A DNA stretch of 64,000 nucleotides from Cyclobacterium xiamenense (GCF_009467825.1 NZ_WIOK01000003.1:186001-250000), one strand, 5' to 3'; numbered from the stretch's first letter, positions 17,758 to 26,590 are shown. The notes: a model not told the origin generated them from the sequence alone. Numbers and translations are program-made.

Positions 17758-19525
17758 CCAAATTGGCATAGTGCCCGCCTTCCCTGGCAGCGAGCTGTTC
17801 GTGGTTACCTTCTTCGATAATTTTTCCGTCTTTTAACACGTAAATCCGATCCACTTTACGAATGGTGGCCAGTCGGTGGGCAATGATGATGGTGGTACGC
17901 CCCTGCATCAACTGGTCCAGCGCCTCCTGCACCAATGCCTCCGAAGCTGCATCCAACGAGGAAGTGGCTTCGTCCAAAATCAGAATGGCAGGGTCTTTCA
18001 GGATGGCCCTGGCAATAGCGATACGCTGGCGTTGGCCGCCGGATAACTTTATGCCGCGCTCACCCACCAAGGTATCCAACCCATCCGGAAAACTTTCAAT
18101 GAACTCCCAGGCATTTGCCTGCCGGGCGGCCTGGACGAGTTCCTGCTCGCTTGCATCGGGTTTGGCGTACAGGATGTTTTCGCGAATGGTCCCTCCAAAC
18201 AACAATACTTCCTGAGGTACAATCCCAATATTCTTTCGCAGCTGTTGCGGATCCCAATCCCGGATGGATTCACCATCCAGCAAAATATCCCCCGTCCCTA
18301 CCGAGTAAAATTTGAGCAATAATTGGATTACGGTTGATTTGCCTGCCCCGCTATGCCCTGCCAGGGCCACTTTTTCCCCCGGAGCGATCTCCATGCTAAA
18401 GCCATCCAACACCCGGTATTCCGGGCGCGTTGGGTAATGAAAAACTACTTCCTCAAAGGAAATGGAACCCGAGAGAACGGTATCTTTTCTTACCGGGATC
18501 GCTACTTCCGCTGCCTCTTCGAGAATCTCCAGCACCCGCTCAGATGAGCCGATGGCCTTCTGAACCTGCCCGTAAATATCCCCCAAACCAGCGATGGAGC
18601 CCCCGATGAAGGTTGTGTACAAAACAAAGGAAACCAGGTCGCCAATACTCATTTCACCAGCGCTCACCAGTGTGGCCCCGTACCAGATGACGGCCACAAT
18701 CCCGCCGAAAAGCGCAAAAATGATAAAGGAGATAAATGCGCCCCGAAACCCAGCCGCCTTCAGCGCGACGCCAACTACCCGATCCAGCCGGCTTCGGTAG
18801 CGGTTGGATTCGTAGACCTCTCCGGTAAAGGATTTTACGGTAACGATGGATTGCAACGTCTCTTCGACCACCACATTGGCCCCTGCCAATTCGTCCTGCG
18901 TCTTTTTCGAAAGCCTTCGAATGAACCTACCGAATACCATCGCAATGATCACCAGCACCGGAATAGTGGCCAGCATAAATAGGGTAAGCCTGGGAGTGGT
19001 ATAGATTAGAAAGCCAATACCCACCAGTAAGGTGATCACCTGACGAAGCAATTCCGCCAGGGTGATGGAAAAGGTATCCTGTAGCATGCTTACATCGGCA
19101 GTGATCCGGCTAATCAACTCCCCGGTGCGGCGTTTGTCAAAAAAGGTCATGGGCAATCGAACCAGGCGGTCGTATAGTGCTACCCGTATGTCTCGCATGG
19201 ATCGTTCACTTACTTGTGCAAACAACCAAACCCTGAAAAATGAGAAAATACTCTGCACCAACAAAATACCAAGCAGTATGTAGGCAATACCATCGATATC
19301 GTTTACAATCCATTCCTTCCCCGAGGCAGCATCAATCAATTTACCCGCAACAAAGGGAAAGGTGAGAAGCATGAGACTGGAGAACAAAAGAAACAGCATC
19401 CCCAGCAAAAAAGGACCTTTGTACGGAAGAGCAAACCGGAAAATACCGGAGAGCTTTTCAAGGTTCTTCTTATTCAGTTTTCTTTTTTCGCTTTTATCTA
19501 ATGGTAAACCTCGTTGCTTGGCCAT
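17714..19525 (-). CDS. ABC transporter, fused membrane and ATPase domains (MsbA-like)
   Basis: 603-residue half-transporter of the type IV exporter family; homologues flip lipid A or export lipids and drugs across the inner membrane. Residues 1-320 form the six-helix membrane domain with the FFDKRRTGELISRITAD coupling segment. The nucleotide-binding domain has Walker A GHSGAGKST near 387-395, Q-loop GIVPQEVLLFGGTI, signature LSGGQRQRIAIARAIL, Walker B ILILDEATSSLD and H-loop IIAHRLATI. All ATPase motifs are intact. The substrate is inferred only. It lies downstream of lysC and the DUF6787 gene on the minus strand, and its last 44 bases overlap nadC tail to tail. Confidence 0.92.
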   Translation of the reverse strand: MAKQRGLPLDKSEKRKLNKKNLEKLSGIFRFALPYKGPFLLGMLFLLFSSLMLLTFPFVAGKLIDAASGKEWIVNDIDGIAYILLGILLVQSIFSFFRVWLFAQVSERSMRDIRVALYDRLVRLPMTFFDKRRTGELISRITADVSMLQDTFSITLAELLRQVITLLVGIGFLIYTTPRLTLFMLATIPVLVIIAMVFGRFIRRLSKKTQDELAGANVVVEETLQSIVTVKSFTGEVYESNRYRSRLDRVVGVALKAAGFRGAFISFIIFALFGGIVAVIWYGATLVSAGEMSIGDLVSFVLYTTFIGGSIAGLGDIYGQVQKAIGSSERVLEILEEAAEVAIPVRKDTVLSGSISFEEVVFHYPTRPEYRVLDGFSMEIAPGEKVALAGHSGAGKSTVIQLLLKFYSVGTGDILLDGESIRDWDPQQLRKNIGIVPQEVLLFGGTIRENILYAKPDASEQELVQAARQANAWEFIESFPDGLDTLVGERGIKLSGGQRQRIAIARAILKDPAILILDEATSSLDAASEALVQEALDQLMQGRTTIIIAHRLATIRKVDRIYVLKDGKIIEEGNHEQLAAREGGHYANLVSLQFAAETVRPSN

Positions 19526-19555
19526 TTATTCCGATTAATTCAAAATCCTTGCAAG

Positions 19556-19897
19556 TTAATTTTTTTTCCCTGTAAACAGTTTTCCTAACCTTCGGAGAAA
19601 CTGCTTTTCTTTTTCCCAAAAGAAAGAAAATTGCCCAAAGATGAATCCATAAAAAAGCAAAAAAACCTGATACAACGGGAGTACCAGCAATAGATATAGC
19701 AGGGTTTTGTAGAAACCCCCACTGCTGGTATCCACACCAAGAAAAGAAAAAATGGGTTTTTTGACAAATAATATAGTAAATCCCGTGCAGGCAAAAACAA
19801 CCAATACCAAGACAACCTGCCACAAACTGGCGAGCTTCCATTTGGATTTAAGCCTTTCCAGGAAATTGGGCGATTTTCTGTGGGACCTTTCGCTCAT
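19556..19897 (-). CDS. DUF6787 family membrane protein
   Basis: 113-residue membrane protein matching my recollection of the Bacteroidota family DUF6787. It has a basic N-terminus, a first membrane segment at about 27-47 (VVLVLVVFACTGFTILFV) and a second at 64-90, and the family hallmark near the end, FIFGQFSFFWEKEKQFLRR, followed by a basic tail. Function is unknown. Its ATG immediately follows the lysC stop with no gap, and the ABC exporter gene follows 30 bases on, so the three are probably one transcript. A role with the exporter is possible but unsupported. Confidence 0.8.
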   Translation of the reverse strand: MSERSHRKSPNFLERLKSKWKLASLWQVVLVLVVFACTGFTILFVKKPIFSFLGVDTSSGGFYKTLLYLLLVLPLYQVFLLFYGFIFGQFSFFWEKEKQFLRRLGKLFTGKKN

Positions 19898-21223
19898 CTA
19901 ATCAAAATCAAAAAGCCCCTCGTTTAGACGTTTCAGGGCTTGTTCCTTGTGTTTTCCGTCTATGAGAATGGACACATTGTGCTTGCTTCCCCCGTAGGAA
20001 ACCATGCGCAATGGAAACTGTTCCAAACTATCCATGATTTTTTGCAGCACACCGGTTTCTTCCATAATGGCATTGCCCACGATACAAATGATGGATAGGT
20101 GATGATCTACCTCCACTTTCCCCAGCTTTTGCAGCTCGGCGGTAATTTCCTTGAGATGGGATACATCATCCAAGGTCAGGGATATTGCCACTTCCGAGGT
20201 GGTAATCATGTCGATGGAGGTTCGGTATTTTTCGAAGATCTCAAACACTTTTCGAAGGAAACCATACGCAAGCAACATCCGACTGGATTTGATCTTTACA
20301 GCGGTAATGCCGTCTTTGGCAGCGATGGCTTTTACGCCCACGGTTCCTTCTCCCGTTCCCGTGATGCGTGTACCGGCAGCCTCGGGAGCCATGGTATTTA
20401 GCAGTTTTACCGGCACGTTGTGGAGCTGTGCCGGCCAAATAGAGGCAGGATGCAAGATTTTCGCCCCAAAATAAGCCAGCTCTGCCGCTTCGTCAAAGGA
20501 AAGGTGTGCGATCGGTCTGGTCTGCTCCACGATCCTGGGATCGTTGTTGTGCATGCCATCGATATCCGTCCAAATCTCCACCGCCGTAGCGTCTACCGCC
20601 GCCCCGATCAAAGACGCCGAATAATCGCTGCCCCCTCGTTTCAGGTTATCCACTTCGTTTCGGTGGTTCTTGCAAATATACCCTTGCGTTACAAAAATAC
20701 TGTCTTCCGGATACCTGGCCAAAATAGATGCCAGCCGTTCCCTAATCCGGGGCAATTCCGGCTCGTCGTTTTCATCGATACTCATAAATTCCAGCGCAGG
20801 TAAAAACACCGCCGGAATCTCCAGCTCCTGTAGCAAGGTATAAAACAATTTGGTGGACAATAGTTCGCCCTGGGCCAAAATGTCTTTGTTGATGGCCTCG
20901 TTGAAAGAAATTTTCAAGATGATCGTCAAAAATTCAAAATGTTCCTTAATGATCTGAACCGCCTTTGAACGCCCAGCCTTGGAGGTCAGCAGCTCCAAAT
21001 AAAAATTCGTGTAATGCTCCTGAAGTTCGTCGATTTTTTGTTTTGCTTTGTCCTTTTTTCCGTCTGCCAACGCTTCACCTATACTAACCAGAGCATTGGT
21101 GGTACCGGACAAGGCCGACAAGACCACGATCTTTCTTTCCTCGTCCGAAGTAATCAAGTCTTTTACCTGGTGCATTCGTTCCGGCCTCCCTACAGAAGTG
21201 CCGCCAAATTTCATGATTTTCAT
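19898..21223 (-). CDS. lysC: Aspartate kinase
   Basis: Phosphorylates L-aspartate with ATP, the entry step to lysine, threonine and methionine and, via diaminopimelate, to peptidoglycan. The 441-residue monofunctional enzyme has the N-terminal kinase signature MKFGGTSVG at 4-12, the FVTQGYICKN and RGGSDYSASLIGAAVDA segments that bind substrate and nucleotide, and WTDIDGMHNNDPRIV. Two C-terminal ACT domains (from about 300 to the end) give it the layout of a lysine-inhibited kinase. No homoserine dehydrogenase is fused. It precedes the DUF6787 gene without a gap. Confidence 0.96.
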   Translation of the reverse strand: MKIMKFGGTSVGRPERMHQVKDLITSDEERKIVVLSALSGTTNALVSIGEALADGKKDKAKQKIDELQEHYTNFYLELLTSKAGRSKAVQIIKEHFEFLTIILKISFNEAINKDILAQGELLSTKLFYTLLQELEIPAVFLPALEFMSIDENDEPELPRIRERLASILARYPEDSIFVTQGYICKNHRNEVDNLKRGGSDYSASLIGAAVDATAVEIWTDIDGMHNNDPRIVEQTRPIAHLSFDEAAELAYFGAKILHPASIWPAQLHNVPVKLLNTMAPEAAGTRITGTGEGTVGVKAIAAKDGITAVKIKSSRMLLAYGFLRKVFEIFEKYRTSIDMITTSEVAISLTLDDVSHLKEITAELQKLGKVEVDHHLSIICIVGNAIMEETGVLQKIMDSLEQFPLRMVSYGGSKHNVSILIDGKHKEQALKRLNEGLFDFD

Positions 21224-21266
21224 GCGTATTGCAGTTTATTAAATGAATGAATTGCCAGAAATGCCG

Positions 21267-21743
21267 CTAAAATCCGAGCATTTTTATAGCCGTTATGGCG
21301 GCTTCATCTCCCTTGTTACCGTGCTTGCCACCCGCCCGGTCCAGGGCCTGCTGCTGGGTATCCGGGGTCAATACCCCAAAAATCACCGGCTTATCAAAGG
21401 TCAAGCCCACCTGCGTTATGCCCTGTGCAACAGCATTGCAAATAAACTCAAAATGTCTGGTTTCTCCCTGAATCACACATCCCAGGCATATCACTGCGTC
21501 AATGTCTTCCTGTTTGGCCATCCACTGGGCCCCCAGGGGCAATTCGAATGATCCGGGGACGTTTTTCCGAACGATGTGTTCCCGCCTGGCCCCATGGCGA
21601 AGCAGTGTCTCCAAAGCCCCGCTATACAGGGATTCGGTTATTTCATCATTCCATTCGGAGACCAGTAGGGCAAATTTTTTATCCCGAATATCCCCGATAT
21701 TTCCTTCGGAATGCTGACTGAGATTTTTTAACGATGTAGCCAT
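21267..21743 (-). CDS. ribH: 6,7-dimethyl-8-ribityllumazine synthase
   Basis: Penultimate enzyme of riboflavin synthesis, condensing 5-amino-6-ribitylaminouracil with 3,4-dihydroxy-2-butanone 4-phosphate; family members assemble into pentamers or 60-mer capsids. The 158-residue protein shows all core motifs: VSEWNDEITESLYSGA, VPGSFELPLGAQ, CLGCVIQGETRHFEFI with the catalytic histidine, and GVLTPDTQQQALDRAGG. It is preceded by a TPR gene on the same strand, with a hairpin and T-run between them, so its promoter may lie in the 75-base gap. The TPR-ribH order recurs in this phylum. Confidence 0.96.
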   Translation of the reverse strand: MATSLKNLSQHSEGNIGDIRDKKFALLVSEWNDEITESLYSGALETLLRHGARREHIVRKNVPGSFELPLGAQWMAKQEDIDAVICLGCVIQGETRHFEFICNAVAQGITQVGLTFDKPVIFGVLTPDTQQQALDRAGGKHGNKGDEAAITAIKMLGF

Positions 21744-21761
21744 GATTTCCAGTGTTTATAT

Positions 21762-21794
21762 AAAAAAAGAGTAAAACCTTCCTGGCCTTACTCT
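21762..21794 (-). terminator. Terminator between the TPR gene and ribH
   Basis: Stem AGAGTAA/TTACTCT (21768-21774 with 21788-21794) with a 13-base loop, followed on the minus strand by a run of T (complement of 21762-21768). It sits 25 bases after the stop of the TPR gene. Confidence 0.6.
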
Positions 21795-21818
21795 CCCTGA
21801 TGCTAGATAGATCGCCTA

Positions 21819-22541
21819 TCAGTTAGAAGCCAGGCCTTCTAGCCTCGCTTTGTGTTTACGGGCCTCTGTATACTCGTATGCGTCACTGTAGTTGCTTTCT
21901 ATTTCGCCATAGGTTTCTATCGCCGCCTGAAGGTTCCCGTCTTCCTCGTAGGCAATAGCCAGTTTGGACAGGTACCTTGGCGTGAAAAATTTATTCTCCT
22001 TGTAGTTAGCGGCATTTTTATAATACCGTATCGCTTCCGAAATAGTGCCCAATTCCATGTAGGCATCGCCGATCAAGGAATAGGCACGGGCCTGTACCAG
22101 AAAATCATCCGAAGAGAATTTTTTCAAATGGTCGGCAGCCGACTCGTATTCACCCTGAGAAAGGTAGATGGATCCTACGTAAAAATGCGCCAGGTTAGAA
22201 GCTGCAGTTCCTCCATATTCATCGATTATCTCCAAAAAACCGGGCTGCACCCCATCGCCGTTCAATGCGAAATCCACACTATCCTGCTCGAAATAATAGA
22301 CAGCCTGGAACATTTCTCCCTGGGCTTTTTCGTTTTGATTGGCTTTATGAATCTGAAAACCAACAATACCGGCAATGATAAGAATCATCAGGCCGATAAC
22401 GCCACCTACCAAACGGGTGTTTTGTTTTAAAAACGCTTCGCCTCTTCCAAGACGGGTAGCAATCGCTTCCGGGTTTTCCAGAAGCTCGTTGGATGTATCA
22501 GGTGCTGCCTTTCCCTTTTTGGTCTTTTGCTTCGCCATCAT
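21819..22541 (-). CDS. Membrane-anchored TPR protein
   Basis: 240-residue protein with a short basic cytosolic region, one membrane segment at about 45-65 (GGVIGLMILIIAGIVGFQI) and a periplasmic helical domain with TPR-like units such as ASNLAHFYVGSIYLSQGEYE and AYSLIGDAYMELGTISEAIR. Overall architecture resembles YfgM of proteobacteria, an inner-membrane TPR protein that works with PpiD at the Sec translocon, though sequence similarity alone cannot confirm that. A PpiD-like gene exists elsewhere in this window at 1927-4041. Two ATGs in tandem occur at 22541 and 22538; either may be used. Confidence 0.82.
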   Translation of the reverse strand: MMAKQKTKKGKAAPDTSNELLENPEAIATRLGRGEAFLKQNTRLVGGVIGLMILIIAGIVGFQIHKANQNEKAQGEMFQAVYYFEQDSVDFALNGDGVQPGFLEIIDEYGGTAASNLAHFYVGSIYLSQGEYESAADHLKKFSSDDFLVQARAYSLIGDAYMELGTISEAIRYYKNAANYKENKFFTPRYLSKLAIAYEEDGNLQAAIETYGEIESNYSDAYEYTEARKHKARLEGLASN

Positions 22542-22726
22542 TTTAAATTTTGAGTGGCAAATATAGATGATGTTTTAATGAATAACAAAAGTATTCTGTT
22601 TTGTGCCCCAAAAAAGGATTTCCCTGTCACAACCAAACAGAAAGTCAGTCTCTTGCTCTCCAATTTGCTCTTCCATAGCACTTATCCACCCAAAGGAAAG
22701 TGCGCAGAAGTAGCGCCCTTCCGGGT

Positions 22727-22754
22727 ACCTCCGAACCCGCCCTGTTCGGGAGGT
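22727..22754 (-). terminator. Stem-loop downstream of the PhoX-like gene
   Basis: ACCTCCGAAC pairs with GTTCGGGAGGT (one bulged base, seven-base loop), 16 bases after the stop of the PhoX-like gene. No clear T-run follows, so this is a weak terminator candidate. Confidence 0.35.
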
Positions 22755-22770
22755 CCGGAGATACGGTGGT

Positions 22771-24201
22771 TCAGCTTTTCCAGGGACCGGTAATGGCCAC
22801 GGTAATTCCAGGCCCTTGTATGTTGACAAAATAGGTCTTGCCCGAGGGAGAAAATACGCCGCCGGCGAGTTCGGATGCATACCCCACGTTTTCTGCCAGG
22901 TGGTACAACGCTCCCTCCGGCGTGATCCCGACCAGAAAGGGATGCTTGTGGTCCTCACAAAGAATCACATCCCCCCAGGGAGCGACGGCCAGATTGTCGC
23001 AGTTTTTCAGAATCTCCCGGTCGTTTGGCTCCGCAAACAGACTGAGTTCGCCGGGGGCATTTTGCTCTTCCGGCCTACCTTCAAACTCGCTGGGGGTATA
23101 CCGAAACACCTGTCCAGCACCAATTTTTCCTCCGTTGGTACAGGCAAAATATACTTCTTTATCGCCCCACCAGATGCCTTCGCCCCTGGCAAAAACGGCC
23201 GCTCCTTTTTCAAAACCCTGAAAACGCAGATCGTCATCCGGAGATGTAACATTCTCCAGGTCTATCCAACGCACTTTATGGCCCTTCATCATTGGAAATA
23301 CCGGGCCTTCGCTGTCTTCCCAATTGCGGGTATCCCGGCTTTTCTCGCCCAGGATTGCCAGCGCCTGCAGCTTTCCGCCCTGGTGCAGATTGCCAGGGCT
23401 ATTCGGAACGTAGCGGTAAAAAATCCCGTCACCACGATCTTCCGTCAGGTACACCACCCCCGAAGCCGGATCTACGGCCACCGCCTCGTGGTTAAACCTT
23501 CCCATGGCGGTAATGGGTTTCGGTACTGCTCGGTGAATGGTCTCCTGCGCTGGCACCTCGAAGACGTACCCGTGGTCTTTCTCCAGCTTGCCGTCGTATT
23601 CTCCCTTTCTAAGCGTACTCTCCTCACAGGTCAGCCAAGATCCCCAGGGAGTGATTCCGCCGGCACAATTTCGAATCGTCCCGGCAAGGCTCAGGTATTG
23701 GTGCTCCAATTCTCCACTATGTTCGTTGTAAACGAAGGTAGTGGTCCCGCCCAATGAGGGCAGGATGCCTTTGCCAAAATCGTAAAATTCGGCCGCCGGC
23801 AGGGTTCCTATCAATTCGTTATTGGCACCAAAACCGGAATGCTCAAGGGAGTCCGGACTGATTTCGTGATTCCGAACCACGATGGTTCTGCCATTCTTTC
23901 CCTGAAAAGCACCCATGCCATCGGCAAGACCTGGCAAATAAAGCCCGTCTGCCATTTTGTCTCCTTTATTACTGATGATTTTATAGGTAAAGCCCTCCGG
24001 CAAATTTAGAATCCCTGCAGGATCTTTTTTTAAGGGACCATAGCCCATCGCGGGCTTTAAACCCGGCTTCGCATGCGATAGTCCCGGATTCATAAACTGG
24101 TAGAGTCCCATAAAACCGAGGGTGGCCATTCCGGAGTTCCTGATAAATTTTCTTCTTGAGTCGTTGATTGATGGTGTCATAAAAAAAGATTGTTTTTGCA
24201 T
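22771..24201 (-). CDS. PhoX-like phosphatase (DUF839), Tat-exported
   Basis: 476-residue periplasmic protein of the PhoX family, Ca/Fe-dependent phosphatases that release phosphate from monoesters. The N-terminus holds a twin-arginine signal, SRRKFIRNSG near 15-24, followed by a hydrophobic stretch, consistent with export after cofactor loading. Propeller-type motifs match PhoX: GTIRNCAGGITPWGSWLTCE with the conserved Cys ligand, GRFNHEAVAVDP, VYLTEDRGDGIFYRY and NLAVAPWGDVILCEDH. The start is uncertain: ATG at 24201 or at 24180, the latter beginning MTPSIN closer to the Tat motif. It is monocistronic. Whether phosphate starvation controls it cannot be seen. Confidence 0.88.
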   Translation of the reverse strand: MQKQSFFMTPSINDSRRKFIRNSGMATLGFMGLYQFMNPGLSHAKPGLKPAMGYGPLKKDPAGILNLPEGFTYKIISNKGDKMADGLYLPGLADGMGAFQGKNGRTIVVRNHEISPDSLEHSGFGANNELIGTLPAAEFYDFGKGILPSLGGTTTFVYNEHSGELEHQYLSLAGTIRNCAGGITPWGSWLTCEESTLRKGEYDGKLEKDHGYVFEVPAQETIHRAVPKPITAMGRFNHEAVAVDPASGVVYLTEDRGDGIFYRYVPNSPGNLHQGGKLQALAILGEKSRDTRNWEDSEGPVFPMMKGHKVRWIDLENVTSPDDDLRFQGFEKGAAVFARGEGIWWGDKEVYFACTNGGKIGAGQVFRYTPSEFEGRPEEQNAPGELSLFAEPNDREILKNCDNLAVAPWGDVILCEDHKHPFLVGITPEGALYHLAENVGYASELAGGVFSPSGKTYFVNIQGPGITVAITGPWKS

Positions 24202-24712
24202 GAAGGAAGTTTCATAGGCTCATTCCATTGAATACGGAAGGAATGTAACCGGCGTATAGGTGCAGTTTATCCAAATTCAAAGAAAATTCCTAACTAAATA
24301 TGCTGAGCGGCGATTACGAAATTGTGAAGCTTTTTAGTGGTGGCCCGGTAGCCAATCCGGCGGGTACCAGAACAGCCGCATTTTTCAAACGCATTGAGCC
24401 TTACCGGTATGAGGGAAGTAGGCAGGTGCAAAAATTTTTCAATTTTTTTTTTTAAAAAAAATCGGCCAAAAACGGCCAAAAAAAGGCAAATTTGCCATTT
24501 TCAATTTTTAGACCCTTAAAAATGTATTTTAAATTATCAAAATTGTTTTTTGTTTTAAAAATTTTCTCTACCTTAGCATCATCAAACAGCAACAAAGTCA
24601 CAAAGCGAGGGGACAAACGAACAGCAACTTATTTTCCTCCAGTTTTGAAAAACCAGGTAACAGCGGGTAGGCTTTGGTAAAATAATATTCTTTAAAATAA
24701 AAAAACAGCGTC
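24202..24712. other. 511-base AT-rich intergenic region
   Basis: No convincing gene. Overlapping frames of about 60 codons occur in several registers but none resembles a protein. It contains A and T runs (24450-24490). A TACCTTAG box at 24569-24576, one mismatch from TAnnTTTG and 23 bases after a TTG, is the best promoter candidate for the small gene at 24713 and would give a leader of about 130 bases. Confidence 0.5.
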
Positions 24713-24726
24713 ATGTTAAAGTACAC
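24699..24726 (+). repeat. 28-base leader/start repeat, copy 1
   Basis: Identical to 25052-25079. It spans seven A, then CAGCGTC, then the ATG and the first codons of the small gene. Identity in the untranslated part is as strong as in the coding part, which points to recent duplication or a conserved translation-control sequence. Confidence 0.75.
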
Positions 24727-24994
24727 ATTCGAAACAGCAGAGCGGGAATTGAAAACATGGGTAGATCCTGAGAATGGTTCCCTTAACATCCAAATTGGAG
24801 ACGAAACCGTCAACATTCCCCACCAAATCGGAGCGGAAATGATTGGGGTACTCCGCCAAAAACAAACCATCTTTCAGGAAGTCGAACGGAAGAAAAACAG
24901 TTCCTGGAGCAAGTTTATGGAGTCCTTGTCTGGCCAAAAAAGCGATCAGGGTAGGTACCATGCATTAAAAGACCAGAAGTACAAGGCCGCGTAA
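24713..24994 (+). CDS. Small protein of unknown function, tandem paralogue 1
   Basis: 93-residue soluble protein, no signal peptide or membrane segment, family not recognised. Ordered blocks shared with the next gene are MLKYTFET at 1-8, ELKTWVDP at 12-19, LNIQIGDE at 24-31, VNIPH at 33-37, RQKQ at 48-51 and SSWSKFME at 63-70. The first half looks like short beta strands and the second like an amphipathic helix. About 55 of the first 73 residues match the paralogue, while the tails after LSG differ completely. The difference pattern (many conservative substitutions) argues for a real, selected protein. A soluble binding or regulatory role is possible, but nothing shows which. Confidence 0.8.
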   Translation: MLKYTFETAERELKTWVDPENGSLNIQIGDETVNIPHQIGAEMIGVLRQKQTIFQEVERKKNSSWSKFMESLSGQKSDQGRYHALKDQKYKAA

Positions 24995-25051
24995 CAGCCG
25001 CAGCCGGTACACCTTGGGTTACTAATTTCTTTTTTCAAACAATTTTTACTT

Positions 25052-25079
25052 AAAAAAACAGCGTCATGTTAAAGTACAC
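25052..25079 (+). repeat. 28-base leader/start repeat, copy 2
   Basis: Second copy of the repeat at 24699-24726, again straddling the start codon (25066) of a small gene. Upstream of the A-run the two leaders are not alike. Confidence 0.75.
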
Positions 25080-25332
25080 CTTTGAAACCAATACCCAGGA
25101 GTTAAAAACATGGGTAGATCCGAACAACGGCAATCTCAACATTCAAATCGGCGATGAAGTCGTCAACATCCCCCACGAAACGGGAATGGAACTAATTGCC
25201 GTGATTCGTCAGAAGCAAGTGATGTTCCGGGAAGTAGACCGCAAACGCCTCAGCTCGTGGAGCAAGTTTATGGAAATGCTATCTGGAGACGATAAAAACA
25301 ATATCTGGAGTTCTTCTTTGTCGGATAACTAA
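25066..25332 (+). CDS. Small protein of unknown function, tandem paralogue 2
   Basis: 88-residue paralogue of the protein encoded 71 bases upstream; family not recognised. It keeps the blocks MLKYTFET, ELKTWVDP, LNIQIGDE, VNIPH, RQKQ and SSWSKFME and has its own C-terminal tail (DDKNNIWSSSLSDN). Conservative replacements (Asp for Glu, Ile for Leu, Arg for Lys) dominate between the copies. Same strand and short gap suggest one transcript, ended by the strong hairpin at 25596-25641. Neither neighbour gives a functional hint, as the flanking genes are on the opposite strand. Confidence 0.8.
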   Translation: MLKYTFETNTQELKTWVDPNNGNLNIQIGDEVVNIPHETGMELIAVIRQKQVMFREVDRKRLSSWSKFMEMLSGDDKNNIWSSSLSDN

Positions 25333-25595
25333 TCCGGTTACAACAATATCTCTTCCCTGCGATTGATGAGGCGAAGGCATGGGGCGAAGCGTGAAGTGGG
25401 TACCTGGGTGCAGGAAGGAAGTTTTTTTACCTCGATTTTTGTGAGGATGTGGGAACGAAGCGATTCAATTTTTTGGTCAGGTAGGATATATTTTTTAAAA
25501 AAGGTCCAGGTCGGATCGGGCATACTTGCCTGATCCGGCCCGGGAAAAGTTTTTCAGGTAGCTTTTCTGACCACTCGTATTTTTTAAGGCTAATA
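25333..25595. other. Intergenic stretch without recognisable gene
   Basis: From the second small gene to the convergent terminator. It has several T and A runs and a 61-codon minus-strand frame (25338-25523) without any family resemblance. I see no RNA gene or repeat family in it. Confidence 0.4.
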
Positions 25596-25641
25596 AAAGC
25601 AAAACAGGCAGTGTCCGGTTGGATACTGCCTGTTTTGCTTT
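25596..25641. terminator. Strong bidirectional terminator
   Basis: Perfect 17-bp stem, 25596-25612 with 25625-25641, around a 12-base loop, with T-rich right and A-rich left arm. It lies between the tandem small genes (plus) and the phosphodiesterase-family gene (minus) and can serve both. Confidence 0.85.
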
Positions 25642-25682
25642 CCCATAGCCGAAATTCCCTTACCGCCTGGATATTTTATTCG

Positions 25683-26525
25683 TTACCAAGAGATTACTGC
25701 CATTACTGGAAAATGATCCGATGGATACCTGCCATGATAGGTATCAGTCAGTATTCCGTATTTTTTCACCGTGATGGTTTCGCTCACAAAGATATGATCG
25801 ATGATTCGTTCGGTACTGGTACTGGTATCAAATCCATTGGTCGTTCCGTTGTTGGCATAAACCATGCCCGCGGCATCAAAGGTATCTTTCATTCCCGGTG
25901 CAGCTTTCAGAAGTTTGTAGGCATCTGTCTCCTGACCCACGTTGAAATCCCCTGTAAGTAGTACGGGTATACCGTCCGGGTTAATTGCCTTGATTTTATC
26001 CAAAATCAATTGAGCGGATTGGTTTCTTGCCTCCACGCCCCTGTGATCAAAATGCGTATTGAATACGTAAAAGGTCTTTCCCGCCGCTTTATCTTCCATT
26101 TTTGCCCAGGTACAGATGCGGGGTAAGGCCGCATCCCACCCTTTATTTGGGTAACTGGTTTCGGGTGCCAGCCAGAAGGTTTCGCTCTGCAGTACACTAA
26201 ATCGCTCCTTATTGTAAAAAATCGCCGAATATTCTCCCGCCTCTTTGCCATCATCTCTTCCCACACCTACAAAGTCATGGTTGGGCAAGAGACCGGTTAA
26301 GTCCATTACCTGACGGTGGAGTCCTTCTTGTATTCCTACAATATCAAATTCGTGAAAGCGAATCAGGTTCGCCACCACGGCCCTTCGGTTTTCCCAAGTG
26401 TCCGGCGCATCTCCCGGATTGGCATACCGGATATTAAAGGTAGCAACGGTCGCGGATTCCGCCTGGCCCCAGGAGCAGTTGCTCCAGAGAAGTGCCGCCA
26501 TGCAGCACAAAACGATTCTTTTCAT
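25683..26525 (-). CDS. Secreted endonuclease/exonuclease/phosphatase family protein
   Basis: 280-residue exported Mg-dependent hydrolase of the EEP superfamily (DNase I-like fold). Signal peptide at 1-20 (LCCMAALLWSNCSWGQ). Catalytic motifs in order: ATFNIRYANPGD, IVGIQEG with the metal-binding Glu, NTHFDHRG with the catalytic His, LLTGDFNVG with Asp and Asn, ERIIDHIF and YPSDHFPV with the terminal Asp-His pair. All residues for phosphodiester or phosphomonoester hydrolysis are present. Such secreted members often act on phosphoinositols, nucleic acids or sphingomyelin; the substrate cannot be read here. Monocistronic, closed by the convergent terminator. Confidence 0.88.
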   Translation of the reverse strand: MKRIVLCCMAALLWSNCSWGQAESATVATFNIRYANPGDAPDTWENRRAVVANLIRFHEFDIVGIQEGLHRQVMDLTGLLPNHDFVGVGRDDGKEAGEYSAIFYNKERFSVLQSETFWLAPETSYPNKGWDAALPRICTWAKMEDKAAGKTFYVFNTHFDHRGVEARNQSAQLILDKIKAINPDGIPVLLTGDFNVGQETDAYKLLKAAPGMKDTFDAAGMVYANNGTTNGFDTSTSTERIIDHIFVSETITVKKYGILTDTYHGRYPSDHFPVMAVISW

Positions 26526-26590
26526 GTGGATAGGGATTATTTTGTCTTTTACTAGTTAAGCTGATTGAACGCCAAGTTAGGAAATAAACG

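Noticed and set aside
22542-22770. Possible short gene between the TPR and PhoX-like genes
   Set aside because: Frames on both strands are short or overlap the neighbours, without domain resemblance.
24294-24479. 61-codon minus-strand frame in the gap after the PhoX-like gene
   Set aside because: Mixed composition with a poly-T derived basic start; no motif, no nearby promoter or terminator to support it.
25338-25523. 61-codon minus-strand frame downstream of the second small gene
   Set aside because: No recognisable protein features, and it lies between a gene and its terminator.
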